NCBI RefSeq assembly: GCF_021462225.1
Contig: NC_061795.1
Span: 7,285,501 to 7,349,500 of the forward strand
DNA: 64,000 bases
Reading direction: 5' to 3'
From: Girardinichthys multiradiatus
Lineage: Eukaryota; Chordata; Actinopteri; Cyprinodontiformes; Goodeidae
Shown: piece by piece, positions 22,748 to 34,495 of the stretch
Layout of the letters: every line of letters begins with the position of its first letter
Numbering within the stretch: position 1 is the stretch's first letter
Translations under genes and position numbers: made by a program
Notes under the pieces: generated by a model
What the model was told of the DNA's origin: nothing
Seen by the model: only the letters and a program-made list of their open reading frames with translations
The model's database searches: none

Positions 22748-23115
22748 TGTGATCTAGGGCTGCATGGTGGCGCAGTTAGTAGCACTGTTGCCTTGCAGGA
22801 AGAAGGTCCTGGGTTCAATTCCCAGCCTGGGGTCTTTCTGCATGGAGTTTGCATGTTCTCCCTGTGCATGCGTGGGTTCTCACTGGGTACTCTGGCTTCC
22901 TCCCACAGTCCAAAGACATGCCTGTTAGGTTAATTGGTCATTCTAAATTGACCTTAGGTGTATGAATGAGTGTGTGCATGGTTGTTTGTGTGTTGCCCTG
23001 TGATGGACTGGTGATCTGTCCAGGGTGTACCCTGCCTCTTGCCCATAGACTGCTGGAGATAGGCACCCGTGACCCACTATGGAATAAGCGGGAGAAAATG
23101 ACTGACTGGCTTTTC
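22748..23115 (+). repeat. Dispersed SINE-like repeat with tRNA-like A and B boxes
   Basis: Absent from the matching part of ERV-B1. Contains GGTGGCGCAGTTAGTAGC (A-box-like, about 22766) and GGGTTCAATTCCC (B-box-like, about 22811), then the common fish repeat body (TGCATGTTCTCCCTGTGCATG, CTTCCTCCCACAGTCCAAAG, CTGTCCAGGGTGTACCCTGCC). It is oriented opposite to its host provirus. The family name is not certain. Confidence 0.75.
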
Positions 23116-25960
23116 TCCAAACTGGACTTTGTCCCACATAGTGTTTCAAAAAGAACAAACCTCATTTTCTTTAATTTGGGCTATTTAAATTTTGAGAGTT
23201 GGGGAAACCTATTACTAGAACCCCTCTTTTACAATCCAAATGCTGATAAATGTTCCAATATTTTATCTCTTAGTAATCTGAAATCACCTTGTGTACCTTT
23301 CTACTCCTATGTATTCTTTTAATCTTTAAACCCTAAGAAATCAAACAAGGAGACTGGAGTTTGAGCCGACCATCCTCTTACTGTTAAGAGGGCCTTTATT
23401 TCTTTTCTTTTCCTAAAATGAAGGATTTTACTTGTCTTTATTCCGTTATAAAAATCCTAACCTTGGTTCCAAAACTAAACTCTTCAACCCCAATCTGTGT
23501 TCCCCAGAGTAGAAATTTTGAGTATTATTGCATTTCAAAGCCTCCAAATGACTGGAACCCATCATTGTCTTAGATCTATTTTAATAGGTAATCGGTTTAC
23601 CTTTAATTAAATATTATAATTTTTTGGACCCAAAATCTATGGCTCACGGGCTTCAGGAGTCCAGGAACCACAAGTTGAGTACTATTGCATTGAACAATGG
23701 TGTTAACTTTCTGCAGAGATAGAAGGATTGGCTAAATATATTATTTCTGCTTGGACAATAATCAGATTTAGAATTATTAGTTCACAGCTCCTAATTTACC
23801 GCAGATCATATTTGCTTCTAACACAGTTCATGAGAAGCTTCAGACAAACATTATGCTAAAAAGCCAAAAACAAAACAAAAACCAGATCTGTTTTAAAATA
23901 AAGAAAAAGCATGCTTAAAAAAACTTGGTACTGTGGTGGAAAATAACTCCACGATTCTGAAGGCCTTTTCATGGATAGTCTTTTAGGAAACATGAGATTA
24001 GTTTAATTTTTGTGTGGTACCACTGTCCAATCAGATTCTTTCTAAATAACCCCATTTTTCATTCTCATTTTAAAGGTATGTTTTACCAATGGAAATGTGT
24101 TTAACAAAACTAATTACTCTCAAAGTTTTAAAAGTTTTTTAGCTAGTGATATCTCAGAAAACAACAAGTGTTTTAAGACTCCTATGCAACACAGAACTGA
24201 TTAGGTTTCTCTTTCCTTCTCCAAAGGGAGAAAAAAAGAAACTGCAGAACCAAGCCTGTCATAGTTTTTGTCAGGACCTGATATAAGGTACAGTGTAAAT
24301 AAACACCCTGCATGAATCAGAAGAGGGAAGAAAACCCTAATATAACCTCTTCCCAGCAGCTGCTGTGAAAAACAATGAATTTTTACCTTCCATAAGCGTC
24401 CGTTAGCACTTGCGGACAAAAACTGCACCAAACTGTAAATACTGTGTCAGAAACTGTATGAAGACCATCTGCAGTAAAACTAAGACTGTTTTAATGAGGT
24501 CTCTACCCATTAGATTTATGGGATACAAACTCTGACAACAGAAAATAATACCTGAAAGAGAAACCCATCAGGTTTTACGCATGCGCTGGGTTTTTAAAAA
24601 ATGCTCCTTCATGAGATCTATCCTGAGAATAACATAGAAAACACATGGTTACTGCTGAGTTTTGGAGATGTTGTAACTTCCTCTGCTTTTAATAACTTTT
24701 AATAACTAGAATAATTGACCCTGAATCTTCCACGACGAAAGATAACTTTTTTCTCTAAAATAATTAACTGGAAAGTATCAAATGAGCTAAGTTATCACCC
24801 TTTTAAAGATACTTTTCTAACCCTAAAATAATATTTTAACCCGCTATATCTGTCAACGTCAAGCAAGCGTCAAATGAGCAGCATGGATCGTTGTCCATCT
24901 CAGTGGGTCCAGACTTCTTCTGAGTTTCGTTTTTGGAGGAAACTCACACTGCGATTTGCAACAAGCAGGCAGACAGGAAGGCAGATCTCTCTCTTTCATG
25001 CCATGCTGAAGAAGCGTCTCTGGCGGAGTAGCCATGGAGAAAGGCAGGTTTCTAAAATCCAGACTCAAAAACGCAGATGTTGAACTCAAATCCCATATAT
25101 GTGTGTATTTGTGTGAGAGAGGCAGAAGAAAAAGTTTAGTATAGGTTCAGATTTTGCACAAAGAAATATTATCAGTCAGTCAGTCAGTTGTCCACCTGCC
25201 TGTCACTTCCTTTCATAACATGCACTATACTCCTTTCTAAAACAACTTTCTTTTCGACTCTCTAATTTCCCTTTTCCCTTCTTTTCCGACTGATCGCAAT
25301 ATTTAAGACAAACGAAACTTCCTTCAGGAAAGTTTTTACTTTTTTTTTTACTTGTTTACACTTAAACTTCCACACTGTAAAAAACCAATGTTATCTTCCA
25401 AATTAAAGCACATTTAACACAATCATCCCCACTTTTTCCTTTCATTATTTTATAAATCAGAGTATGAAGAAGGAGGCACCCCTGATGCCTCAAGGTTCCG
25501 GAACCATTTTGCTTTTACCCGTTCAGCGGCACATCTGCCGTCAGGCGTTTCTCCTTTATGAGGTGTAGAAAATTGCTAAAAACCACCCGCAAAACCCTGT
25601 GTTGTGCTTTATCCCATTGTTACCAATGAGAACCTCCCTGCCATTCCTTTGCAGGGTAACCGGGCCCTCAGCTGATGTCCTCCCTGTCGCAACTCTGGAA
25701 CCTAATTAATTAGTTAGGAGATGATGGTTAATGTGTAATAAAAATAATAATATACATTATATCATACAGAGCAACTTCTCACCCAGATATATTTGAAGAC
25801 AAATAGTTCGGATCCAATCGGCCAGAAGACGCAGGCGGCACGAGGACTCCCCTCCGTAAAATGGAGGTGGACTGAGGACAACATCTCCAGGCTGGCCGGG
25901 CATCCGTGTCCCCTCCTGGGGTTTCCTCTGCACGTTAGATCCTGTTCGTGACCCTAAAAT

Positions 25961-26382
25961 TGTAGTGGAATTTTCTTATCAAAGTGGGAGAGAAGTCGAC
26001 TCACAACAAGAGAAAATCTGGACTTTATAAGTTTTATTCAATGGCATTCAACGTTTGAATGACTCTGTCACTGAGGTTAGTCAGTTAAGCAGAGCCCCGA
26101 TCAACATTTACACACAGTATTTATACCAGAACATGACAGTGTTATCTCAACTTCAAAGAGTCTGTGTTTTATGACCCCAGACCCTTCTCGGGTTCAGAGG
26201 TGACAAAGTTAACTAGGAACAACCATCTGCTCTTCCTGAGGCATCACCCTAACAAATGGGCCTTAACCATTAAACTTCTGATAATGGCTTTTACAGCTTC
26301 CTCCACTAACACAGATGTTCTGAGGAGTAAGATAAAAAAGGTCATTCACTGTGGAATACTTACTGCAAGAATTTCCATCACA
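25961..26382 (-). repeat. ERV-B2 5' LTR (422 bp)
   Basis: On the - strand begins TGTGATGGAAATTC and ends AAATTCCACTACA. Carries a good TATA box, TATAAATA (complement of 26118-26125), and AATAAA further down (near 26035). The leader block ATTTTAGGGTCACGAACAGG follows at 25960-25941 as primer-binding region. This LTR is the only one of the four whose TATA and polyadenylation signals both look intact. Confidence 0.94.
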
Positions 26383-26386
26383 CTGG

Positions 26387-26759
26387 CCAGCTCAGCATAA
26401 GCTAACCCACAATTCAGCTACTGAGCAGCCGCCATGGCTTCTTTGCTCGTATCCACCACGTGGCTAGACTGAGCAGCCTTCACTACCCAAAGCAGCGTCC
26501 TCCCGTTCTCCTTCTTCAGAGTGGTTTAGGCAGAGAAAATTAGTTTGGGATGAAACAATCTAATTGTTGTTTATTTCTTGATGTTTTGCTTTGTTTATAG
26601 TGCTAAATGCTAAACCATTTGAGTGCTAAAAGGCCACAGAGTCTGAGGATACAAGTCATATCGGCTTGGTTTTGAAGTTGACACAAACTTTAATAGGTTG
26701 TTTTAAGCACAGATCGGCCATAACGTACCACCAACACTAGTATGTACATCAATTAAATT
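26387..26759. other. No gene seen
   Basis: Right flank of ERV-B2. GC-richer near 26400-26520, then AT-rich. No motif recognised. Confidence 0.5.
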
Positions 26760-27275
26760 AAATTCAATTAAATTCAATTCAGTTTTATTTATATAGCGCC
26801 AATTCACAACACATGTTGTCTCAAGGCACTTCACAACAGTCAGGTACATACATTCCTATTAATCCTAACAATTGAACAGTGCAGTCGGAGTTAGCTTTTT
26901 ATTCAAATTGGATAAAAAGTTTTTCTATCTAAGGAAACCCAGCAGATTGCATCCAGTCAGTGACTTGCAGCATTCCCTCCTCCCGGATGAGCATGTAGGG
27001 ACAGTGGACAGTCACTGGCGTTGACTTTGCAGCAATCCCTCATACTGAGCATGCATGTAGCGACAGCAGAGAGGAAAAACTCCCTTTTAACAGGAAGAAA
27101 CCTCCAGCAGAACCAGGCTCAGTGTGAGCGGCCATGTGCCACAACCGACTGGGGGTTTGAGAGAACAGAGCAGAGACACAAAAAGAACACAGAAGCACTG
27201 ATCCAGGAGTACTTTTTATGCACACGGAGGAGCTCATTTCAGCCACTTGTATCTCGTTCTTTCGGTCATGACCCA
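26760..27275 (-). repeat. L2-like LINE 3' tail copy
   Basis: Reverse complement of the 3' region of the LINE at 56770-57245: shared TATATAAATAAAACTGAATTG tail (26770-26800), TTGAGACAACATG, GGTTTCTTCCTGTTAAAAGG (27080-27105) and the CTCAAACCCCCAGTCGG block (27146). 5'-truncated at the junction with the next LINE. Confidence 0.88.
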
Positions 27276-27289
27276 AAGTTCATGGCATA

Positions 27290-29400
27290 GGTGTGTGTAG
27301 GAACGTAGACCGACCCATAAATCTAGAGCTCCGCTTTTCGGCTCAGCACTCACTTCACCACAGCGCATCGGCACAGCGTCATCATTACTGCGGCAGCCGC
27401 ACAGATCCGTCTGTCGATGTTCCGCTCCTTTCTCCCCTCACTCGTGAACAAGACCCCAAGATACTTGAAATCCTCAGGGAAGCCACCCTTTTCCGGTCGA
27501 GAACCATGACCTCGGACTTAGAGGACCTGATCTTCTCCCAGCTGCTACACACTCGGCTGTGAACCGCCCTAGTGCATGCTGTAGGTCTTGGCTAGAGAGG
27601 GCCAGCAAGACCACGTCATCTGCAAAAACAAGAGACAAAATCTACTGATCCCCAAACCACACCCCTTCTGGCCTTTGGCTGTGCCTAGAAATCCTGTCCA
27701 TAAAAATTTTGAACAGGATCAGTGACAAAGGGCAGCCCTGCCGGAGTCCAGCATGCACCGGGAACAGGTCGGACTTATTGCCGGCAATGCGGACCAAACT
27801 CCTGCTCTGCTTGTACAGAGACCGAATGGTCCCTGATAAAGGGCCCCCGACTCCGTACTTCTGGAGCCCCACCCACAGGGCACCATGAGGGACACAGTCG
27901 AATGCCTTCTCCAGGTTCACAAAACACATGTGGATTGGTTGGGCAAACTCCAATGAACCCTGGAGTACCCTGCAGAGGGTGTAAAGCTGGTCCAATGTTC
28001 CACGGCTGGGACGAAAACCACACTGCTCCTCCTGAAGCCGAGGTTCGACTATCGGCCGGAGTCTCCTCTCCAATACCCTGGCATAGGCTTTACCAGGGAG
28101 GCTGAGGAGTGTGATCCCCCTATAGTTGGAACACATCTTCCGAGCACCCTTCTTATGAAGGGGGACCACAACCCCGGTCTGCCACCACCCCGGTCTGCCA
28201 CCACCCCTGTCTGCCAGTCCAGAGGCACTGTCCCTGACCGCCACGCAATGTTGAAGAGGCGTGTTAATCATGACACCCCCACAACATCCAGAGACTTGAG
28301 GTACTCAGGGTGGATGTCATACACCCCTGAAGCCCTGCCGCCTTGGAGCTCTTTAACCAACTCGGTGACTTCAGCCTGAGTGATGAGAGTCAACCCCAAG
28401 TCCCCAGCCTCTGCTTCCACCAGGGAATGCCTGACGGCAGAATTGAGGAGATCCTAGAGGTACTCCTTCCACCGCCCGATAACATCCCCAGTCAAGGTCA
28501 GCAGCTTCCCACCCCCAGTGTAAACAATGTTGGTGAAGCACTGCCTCCTCCACCTGAGGCGCTGGGCCTTTTGCCAGAATCGCTTTGAGCCCAACGGATA
28601 ATCCTTCTTCATGGACTCCCCGAACTCCTCTCAGGCCTTAGTTTTTTGCCTCTGCTACAGCCCTGGCCACGGCACACTTGAGCTCACGGTACCCATCAGC
28701 CGCCTCAGGAGTCCCACAAGCTAACCACAGCCAATATGACTCCTTCTTCAGCTTGACAGCATCCCTTACTGCCAGGGTACACCATTGGGTTCGGGGATTG
28801 CCGCCGTGACAGGCCGGGTAAACCCCAACACTAGACTGCTGAGCTGGGGTCAACAAGCAAACTCACCCTGGCTCGCTGCCTCTCCCTGTGGGCCGCTCCA
28901 GAGGAGAAGAGAGTCCAACCTCTCTGGAGGAGCTGGGTTTCAGAGCCCACGCTGTGCTTGGAGGTGAGCCCGACAATGTCTATTTGATATCTCTCAACCT
29001 CCCACACAAGCTCAGGCTACTTCGCCCCCAGGGAGGTGACATTCCACGTCGCTAGAGCCAGCCTAAGCATCCAGAGATCAGGTCATCAAGGTCTCCACCT
29101 TTGTCCGCTGCCCAATTCTCTTTGCACCAGTCCCTCATGGTTCCACCTGCAGGTGGTGGGCCCACTGGGGGATGGCCTCGCGTCTCTCTCGTTCAGGCTT
29201 GGCCAGGCCGGGTCCTGTGAGGAGCAGCCCAGTCACCAGGTGCTCTCCGACGAGTCCCGCCCCAGGCCTGGTTCCAGGGTGGAACCCTGGCTCCGCCATA
29301 CTGGGCGACATCATGTGCCTCAATTTTGTGGTCCTCATGAAGGCATCTTGGACAGCTCTGTCTGACCCGTCACCCAGAGCCTGTTTGCCATGAGAGCATT
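27290..29400 (-). mobile_element. RTE-like LINE, 5'-truncated and decayed
   Basis: Minus-strand non-LTR element. Upstream relics at 29338-29135 and 28856-28638 (VKLKKESYWLWLACGTPEAA) precede the reverse transcriptase at 28271-27590. The 3' part ends near 27290, next to the L2-like tail. GC-rich compared with its surroundings. Confidence 0.8.
27642..28271 (-). pseudogene. Reverse transcriptase of the RTE-like LINE
   Basis: 209-codon open stretch: W-x-TGVVVPLHKKG, CSNYRGITLLSLPGKAYARV, EEQCGFRPSRGTLDQLYTL, CFVNLEKAFDCVPHGALW (first catalytic Asp replaced: family VDLEKAFD reads VNLEKAFD here, the AFD Asp remains), GLRQGCPLSLILFKIFMDRI. A stop at 27642 precedes the catalytic FADDVVLLA box, which is still readable at about 27600-27626. 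The element is inactive. Confidence 0.87.
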
Positions 29401-29771
29401 ACCAGGGGCATTTAAGCCTCAACAACATAGCCTCTAGGATCATTCGAGCACTTAAACCCATCCACCACGTTAATGTAACTTAATTTCCAAGTTCCTTAAG
29501 ATAAAAATTGGTTCAGCGATTTTATTGGTTCCCTTGTTTCCTTTAAGTTTTCTTTAATCCTTTATTTTGCTTGGTAGTTTTAGTTGAATAGTTCTCCCCA
29601 GTAAAGAGTTTGTTAATTGAAATATGTTTAACTTTGAGTTGCATTGTTTCTGTTAATAAATTCTTATATTTTAAAGAAAAGTGTTTTTCCAAAGAAAAAG
29701 AGAAGAATTTATTCCAAATGTGTGCAGTTTGCTGTTCAATAATGCCAGCGCTCGAGTCACTTTCTCATCTA

Positions 29772-31375
29772 CAGGTCCTTCTCAAAATATTAGCATATTG
29801 TGATAAAGTTCATTATTTTCCATAATGTCATGATGAAAATTTAACATTCATATATTTTAGATTCATTGCACACTAACTGAAATATTTCAGGTCTTTTATT
29901 GTCTTAATACGGATGATTTTGGCATACAGCTTATGAAAACCCAAAATTCCTATCTCACAAAATTAGCATATTTCATCCGACCAATAAAAGAAAAGTGTTT
30001 TTAATACAAAAAACGTCAACCTTCAAATAATCATGTACAGTTATGCACTCAATACTTGGTCAGGAATCCTTTTGCAGAAATGACTGCTTCAATGTGGCGT
30101 GGCATGGAGGCAATCAGCCTGTGGCACTGCTAAGGTCTTATGGAGGCCCAGGATGCTTCGATAGCGGCCTTTAGCTCATCCAGAGTGTTGGGTCTTGAGT
30201 CTCTCAACGTTCTCTTCACAATATCCCACAGATTCTCTATGGGGTTCAGGTCAGGAGAGTTGGCAGGCCAATTTGACACAGTGATACCATTGTCAGTATA
30301 CCATTTACCAGTGGTTTTGGCACTGTGAGCAGGTGCCAGGTCGTGCTGAAAAATGAAATCTTCATCTCCATAAAGCTTTTCAGCAGATGGAAGCATGAAG
30401 TGCTCCAAAATCTCCTGATAGCTAGCTGCATTGACCCTGCCCTTGGTAAAACACAGTGGACCAACACCAGCAGCTGACACGGTACCCCCAGGCCATCACT
30501 GATTGTGGGTACTTGACACTGGACGTCTGGCATTTTGGCATTTCCTTCTCCCCAGTCTTCCTCCAGACTCTGGCACCTTGATTTCCGAATGACATGCAGA
30601 ATTTGCTTTCATCCGAAAAAAGTACTTTGGACCACTGAGCAACAGTCCAGTGCTGCTTCTCTGTAGCCCAGGTCAGGCGCTTCTGCCGCTGTTTCTGGTT
30701 CAAAAGTGGCTTGACCTGGGGAATGCGGCACCTGTAGCCCATTTCCTGCACACGCCTGTGCACGGTGGCTCTGGATGTTTCTACTCCAGACTCAGTCCAC
30801 TGCTTCCGCAGGTCCCCCAAGGTCTGGAATCGGCCCTTCTCCACAATCTTCCTCAGGGTCCGGTCACCTCTTCTCGTTGTGCAGCGTTTTCTGCCACACT
30901 TTTTCCTTCCCGCAGACTTCCCACTGAGGTGCCTTGATACTGCACTGGGAACAGCCTATTCGTTCAGAAATTTCTTTCTGTGTCTTACCCTCTTGCTTGA
31001 GGGTGTCAATAGTGGCCTTCTGGACAGCAGTCAGGCAGGCGGTCTTACCCATGATTGGGGTTTTGAGTGATGAACCAGGCTGGGAGTTTTAAAGGCCTCA
31101 GGAATCTTTTGCAGGTGTTTAGAGTTAACTCGTTGATTCAGATGATTAGGTTCATAGCTCGTTTAGAGACCCTTTTAATGATATGCTAATTTTGTGAGAT
31201 AGGAATTTTGGGTTTTCATGAGCTGTATGCCAAAATCATCCGGATTAAGACAATAAAAGACCTGAAATATTTCAGTTAGTGTGCAATAAATCTAAAATAT
31301 ATGAATGTTAAATTTTCATCATTATGGAAAATAATGAACTTTATCACAATATGCTAATATTTTGAGAAGGACCTG
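29772..31375 (-). mobile_element. Tc1-like transposon, complete ends, copy 1
   Basis: 1604 bp flanked by TA (29770-29771 and 31376-31377). Terminal inverted repeats start CAGGTCCTTCTCAAAATATTAGCATATTGTGATAAAG... and match the other end for at least 50 bp. A further block (TGAAATATTTCAGGTC) is mirrored internally. The element encodes a DD34E-type transposase on the - strand, broken by frameshifts. A second copy in the same orientation lies at 40342-41859. Confidence 0.95.
30130..31052 (-). pseudogene. Tc1-like transposase, copy 1
   Basis: Pieces in order: N-terminal paired-like helix-turn-helix (31052-30864: ATIDTLKQEGKTQKEISERI), second DNA-binding part and first catalytic Asp (30844-30422: VLFSDESKFC), then the C-terminal half (30480-30130) with the second Asp (FQHDLAPAHSAK) and Glu in [20 protein letters not shown]. 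Frame changes near 30860 and 30440. The final ~28 codons are also cut by a stop at 30132. Copy 2 retains them. Confidence 0.93.
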
Positions 31376-31377
31376 TA

Positions 31378-31663
31378 TTGTCCCAATTCCACCGCCATAT
31401 TGGGCAAGTATTCCCAGGACAATACTTCACAGTTTGAAGAGTTTTTAAATTAAATAATTTAAGCATCCTGATTGCACAACACAGCTAATTCACTGCCACC
31501 TTATCATCATTTCCTCCACAGCTGGAGATTTTCCTGGCTCTATTATTGACTCACAATAATTTGCTATGACTGGACTAATTTCTCCGTTATGCCTGGATAA
31601 CCTAATTTCTTCTTTCAGCTCCACATGTTCACAGCTTTTGGAATCTGTCATCACTGTTGTTGG
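31378..31663. other. No gene seen
   Basis: Short AT-rich spacer between the Tc1 end and the next repeat. Confidence 0.4.
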
Positions 31664-31915
31664 GCAAATGGTAATGGACTGAACTTATATAGCGCCTTTC
31701 CAGTCATACAGACCTCTCAAAGCGCTTTACACTAGAGCCACATTCACCCAATCGCACTCACTAACACTCACACACCGATAAGCAGATCGGTAGGCAACTT
31801 GAGGTTTAGTGCCTTGCCCAGGGGCACATCGACATACAGCAGGAGGAAGCTGGAATTGAACCTTCCGATTGCAAGACGACTACTCTTCCTACTGAGCCAC
31901 AGTCGCCTGGTCAGT
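31664..31915 (-). repeat. Dispersed fish repeat (tail-type)
   Basis: Contains TATATAGCGCCTTTCCAGTC, CTCAAAGCGCTTTACACTA, CACATTCACCCAATCGCAC, GTGCCTTGCCCAGGGGCACA and ends TACTGAGCCACAGTCGCC. It is a widely repeated fish sequence. The - strand reading ends in the CTATATAAG tail type. Confidence 0.7.
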
Positions 31916-32413
31916 CATGGCCAAACATAATCTATAATCTGCTTTTTCACTTTTAAACTGATGATGTACAAATCTATTCGTTAGTTAAACCCAGGGGCTT
32001 CTAGTTAATTTTAGAATTCATTTTAAGATTTTAATGTCTGTTTTTAATGCCACAATCAGCCTTGACCAATCTTATCCCACCTTCCGTAAAACATGAGAGG
32101 ACACTGTGGTCTTCAGTTTCATTGCACCTTAAGGTGCGTTCCAACGTAACCTGAATGACGCGATAGGAGTGAACGATGTTAACCCTATATAATGGGGTCA
32201 ATTCGCGTCACTTCTATAGCCCTCTTTTCAGCATAGTTGTCACAAGTATGAAACTCACAGCAGTAGCTCAAGGTACATCTATGTTCCTGTAGAAAATGAT
32301 ATTTTGTTCAGAAGTATTTAATTTTCAGGTACATATGTCAGCAAGCCTGATTTCTGGGTCGTCGATCAGCCGTTATTACATAATTATTCAATACGCTACC
32401 ATGCTACATTCTG

Positions 32414-32713
32414 TTAGCTCTTGCCTGGTGTATTTTGGCGGTCCTTGTCCATATGTTTAGGCACAAAAAGATTTGGACAGTAAAATTTAGCTGTTTTTCT
32501 ATTGAGCTGAGATTTATTTACTCGCCGAAGACAGATGGACAAGTGTTCTGCTGCGGGGATCCAGCACCTGTAGTTGGTGTCCTGGAGGCTGATTCGTCCC
32601 CCAACGCGGGGCAGCGGATCCTCAAACTGGGTCCTGGAGTAGGTGGTGGTACTCTCCAAACTGGTTCCGTCTCTGGTGAACCCAGGGACGTCGACGCCGG
32701 TGCCGTTGTTCAA
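32414..32713 (-). pseudogene. PIF/Harbinger nuclease N-terminal relic
   Basis: Frame with RVGGRISLQDTNYRCWIPAA followed by EHLSICLR, the conserved N-terminal block of Harbinger (HARBI1-like) nucleases, just before where the LATG motif would be. The frame then leaves the family. The flanking 32150-32290 may be part of the same element, but I found no terminal repeat or 3-bp duplication. Only the N-terminal block is present, so no DDE residues. Confidence 0.5.
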
Positions 32714-32794
32714 CTTTCCATAAATAAAGTGTTAGGAGATTCAATTTGTGTACTCATGTTAATGCTTAAGTGTGTGAAGTGTATTATTACCAAG

Positions 32795-33360
32795 CAGTGT
32801 TACCAGGTGTGAAATGTAGGATTATCGTACTAGAGACATAAGATTATCGTATTTTGAGGGAAATTATCGTACATTAGTCATTACCAAAATAACAAGTCTG
32901 TTGATGTGTTGAATAGCGTCTAACAGGCACTCGCAACTTTGTGGCGTCAGTACGGAATGGATTTATTAACAGCTGCAGCCCCACAGTGCCGGGCTCTGCT
33001 TCTTCTTCTTTTCTTTTTTTTCTTTTCGTCAATCATGGGCGGGCGCAGTGGACTATTTAGCCAATCATGGCCGTTGTTCTGAGGCCAACGCATCACGTCA
33101 CACGTAGGTCACATTTAGAAACGCACGATTGGCTTGGAATTTCCAGCATTTGTTTCCGAATCCGGACACAGATGCCTTCAGGGTTCACAAAAAAACTCCG
33201 ACAGACTTTGGCGATCGGTTGACAACCGATTACAACCACACATTCACGGAATGGTCAAATTATCGTACATTTGGCCTTTTTTAGGAATATTGATCGTACA
33301 TCGTACAGAGAGCAAAATTATCGTACAAATACGACAATTATCGTACACCTGTCAACACTG
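32795..33360. mobile_element. hAT-type MITE with perfect 8-bp target duplication
   Basis: 566 bp with terminal inverted repeats CAGTGTTaCCAGGTGT / ACACCTGtcAACACTG, flanked on both sides by TTACCAAG (32787-32794 and 33361-33368). Near both ends it carries direct copies of ATTATCGTA (32821, 32843, 32863; 33259, 33317, 33337). The interior is not coding. The sharp ends and perfect duplication indicate a fairly young insertion. CA...TG ends and 8-bp duplication point to hAT. Confidence 0.92.
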
Positions 33361-33539
33361 TTACCAAGTGAGGTGTAGAATCTAATTTTCACCGCTGTGA
33401 GGCGTAAGTTAAAAAGGTCAGGGACACGTGTCATCACGTGTTTGTTTTATTTTTTTCAGAGATTTATTCAAGAGAAGATATTCAGTGTAAATGTGACTAA
33501 ATAAATATGTCACAGAGGCTAAAGAGGATCACTGCCTCC

Positions 33540-33781
33540 GTCAAATTATTCCTCCGAGTTCAGAGAAAGTAAAGCTGCAGTGCTTAACATAAAGCACCGC
33601 TCAGGGTTCCTCCATAATGTTCTTCATTTTATGAGGGGTCCTTCTTTGTACAATCATCTGAGGTCCCAGAGAAGTCCCCAGAACAGAGCCAGGGTTCTTT
33701 ATTTGCTTGTTGAGTTTTTTTAAGTCCTGGCTCAGATGCTGCTACCCCAGCAGATGATGGCAGAAGAGATCACACTCTCCA
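33540..33781 (-). pseudogene. LINE ORF2 C-terminal relic
   Basis: On the - strand: VESVISSAIICWGSS (33781-33737), then a KLN/IKNPGSVLG-like stretch, as in the region after RT of L2/CR1-group LINEs. Heavily decayed. The hAT end at 33782 abuts it. Confidence 0.45.
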
Positions 33782-33910
33782 CAGTGTTGGGCATGTTACT
33801 TTAAAAAGTAATTAGTTATAGTTACTAGTTACTTCCCCCAAAAAGTAACTGAGTTACTCCACTATAAAACTAACTAGTTAACAGGGTAAGTAATTATTGT
33901 TACTTGTAAA
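33782..33910 (+). mobile_element. One end of a hAT-type element
   Basis: CAGTGTTGGGCATGTTACTT followed by repeated AGTTACT / TAACTAGTTA motifs is the end of a common fish hAT family. The opposite end is not found downstream, so this is a solo or truncated end. Confidence 0.65.
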
Positions 33911-34495
33911 ATGTGAAGACGATTAACAGATTAAATTCCTATGCCAGATGTGTTTATGCTTGCTTCTTGTGCCATCTAGTGTTCAACGACGGCAACATGT
34001 CTGTGGGAGGAGACTATAACTTGCAGTTTGGATCTACTGAACAACTATGTCTCATGGGTTAGCATGCTGCTAGTTTGAAGGTACACACACTGTCGGAGAT
34101 CAACTACAGCCCCAAACCCGCGAAGAGACACGAACAAAGCCGAAGACCACGGCGCGAGGTGAGCTTCCAACACATAGGTGACTTGTAAAACTTGTGTTCT
34201 ATTATAGCCTCCATTTACTGCGAAGCACTCTGAGGAAGCCATTCTTTTTTCATGTGTTGTAAAGACGGAGCCGTAGTGGGCTTCTCTCATGGCAACATGC
34301 TGAGAAAACCGTATAAAGCAAAGCGTGTCTGTGTGCAGCACCAAGGGGCCGGTTACAGCTGTTTGTTCTCGGGTAGAGCATGAACTTTGGTCCTTCTGCT
34401 GTGGTGACCCTTGCTACCTGAGTGGAGATGGCCTGCAGCAGAATGCTGACCTACGCAGCTCATTCATTCCAGTCTTCTCTCTCTTTTAGTACATC
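33911..34495. other. No gene seen
   Basis: Mixed composition between the hAT end and the inverted repeat. Frame 34344-34045 (-) shows no motif. Confidence 0.45.

Larger units (their letters stand above)
19781..26382 (-). mobile_element. ERV-B2: full-length endogenous retrovirus with 4-bp target duplication
   Basis: Minus-strand provirus, 6602 bp, bounded by two LTRs and CTGG on both sides (19777-19780 and 26383-26386). Order on the - strand: 5' LTR (25961-26382), primer site, leader, non-coding interior, integrase C-terminal relic, env relic, polypurine tract and 3' LTR (19781-20206). No RT or gag motifs seen. It shares leader, interior and LTR with ERV-B1 but lacks the CA expansion and the 1.84-kb insert, and has its own SINE-like insert at 22748-23115. 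A provirus this short and RT-free would have needed proteins from a helper. Confidence 0.93.

Noticed and set aside
22766..22825. A tRNA gene
   Set aside because: Only A- and B-box-like motifs; no cloverleaf can be drawn and it continues into a dispersed repeat body.
27722..28105. 127-codon + strand frame
   Set aside because: Shadow of the RTE-like reverse transcriptase on the - strand.
30650..31070. + strand frames over the Tc1 element (and the equivalents at 41219-41479 and 53027-53308)
   Set aside because: Antisense of transposase; the same shadow appears in both Tc1 copies.
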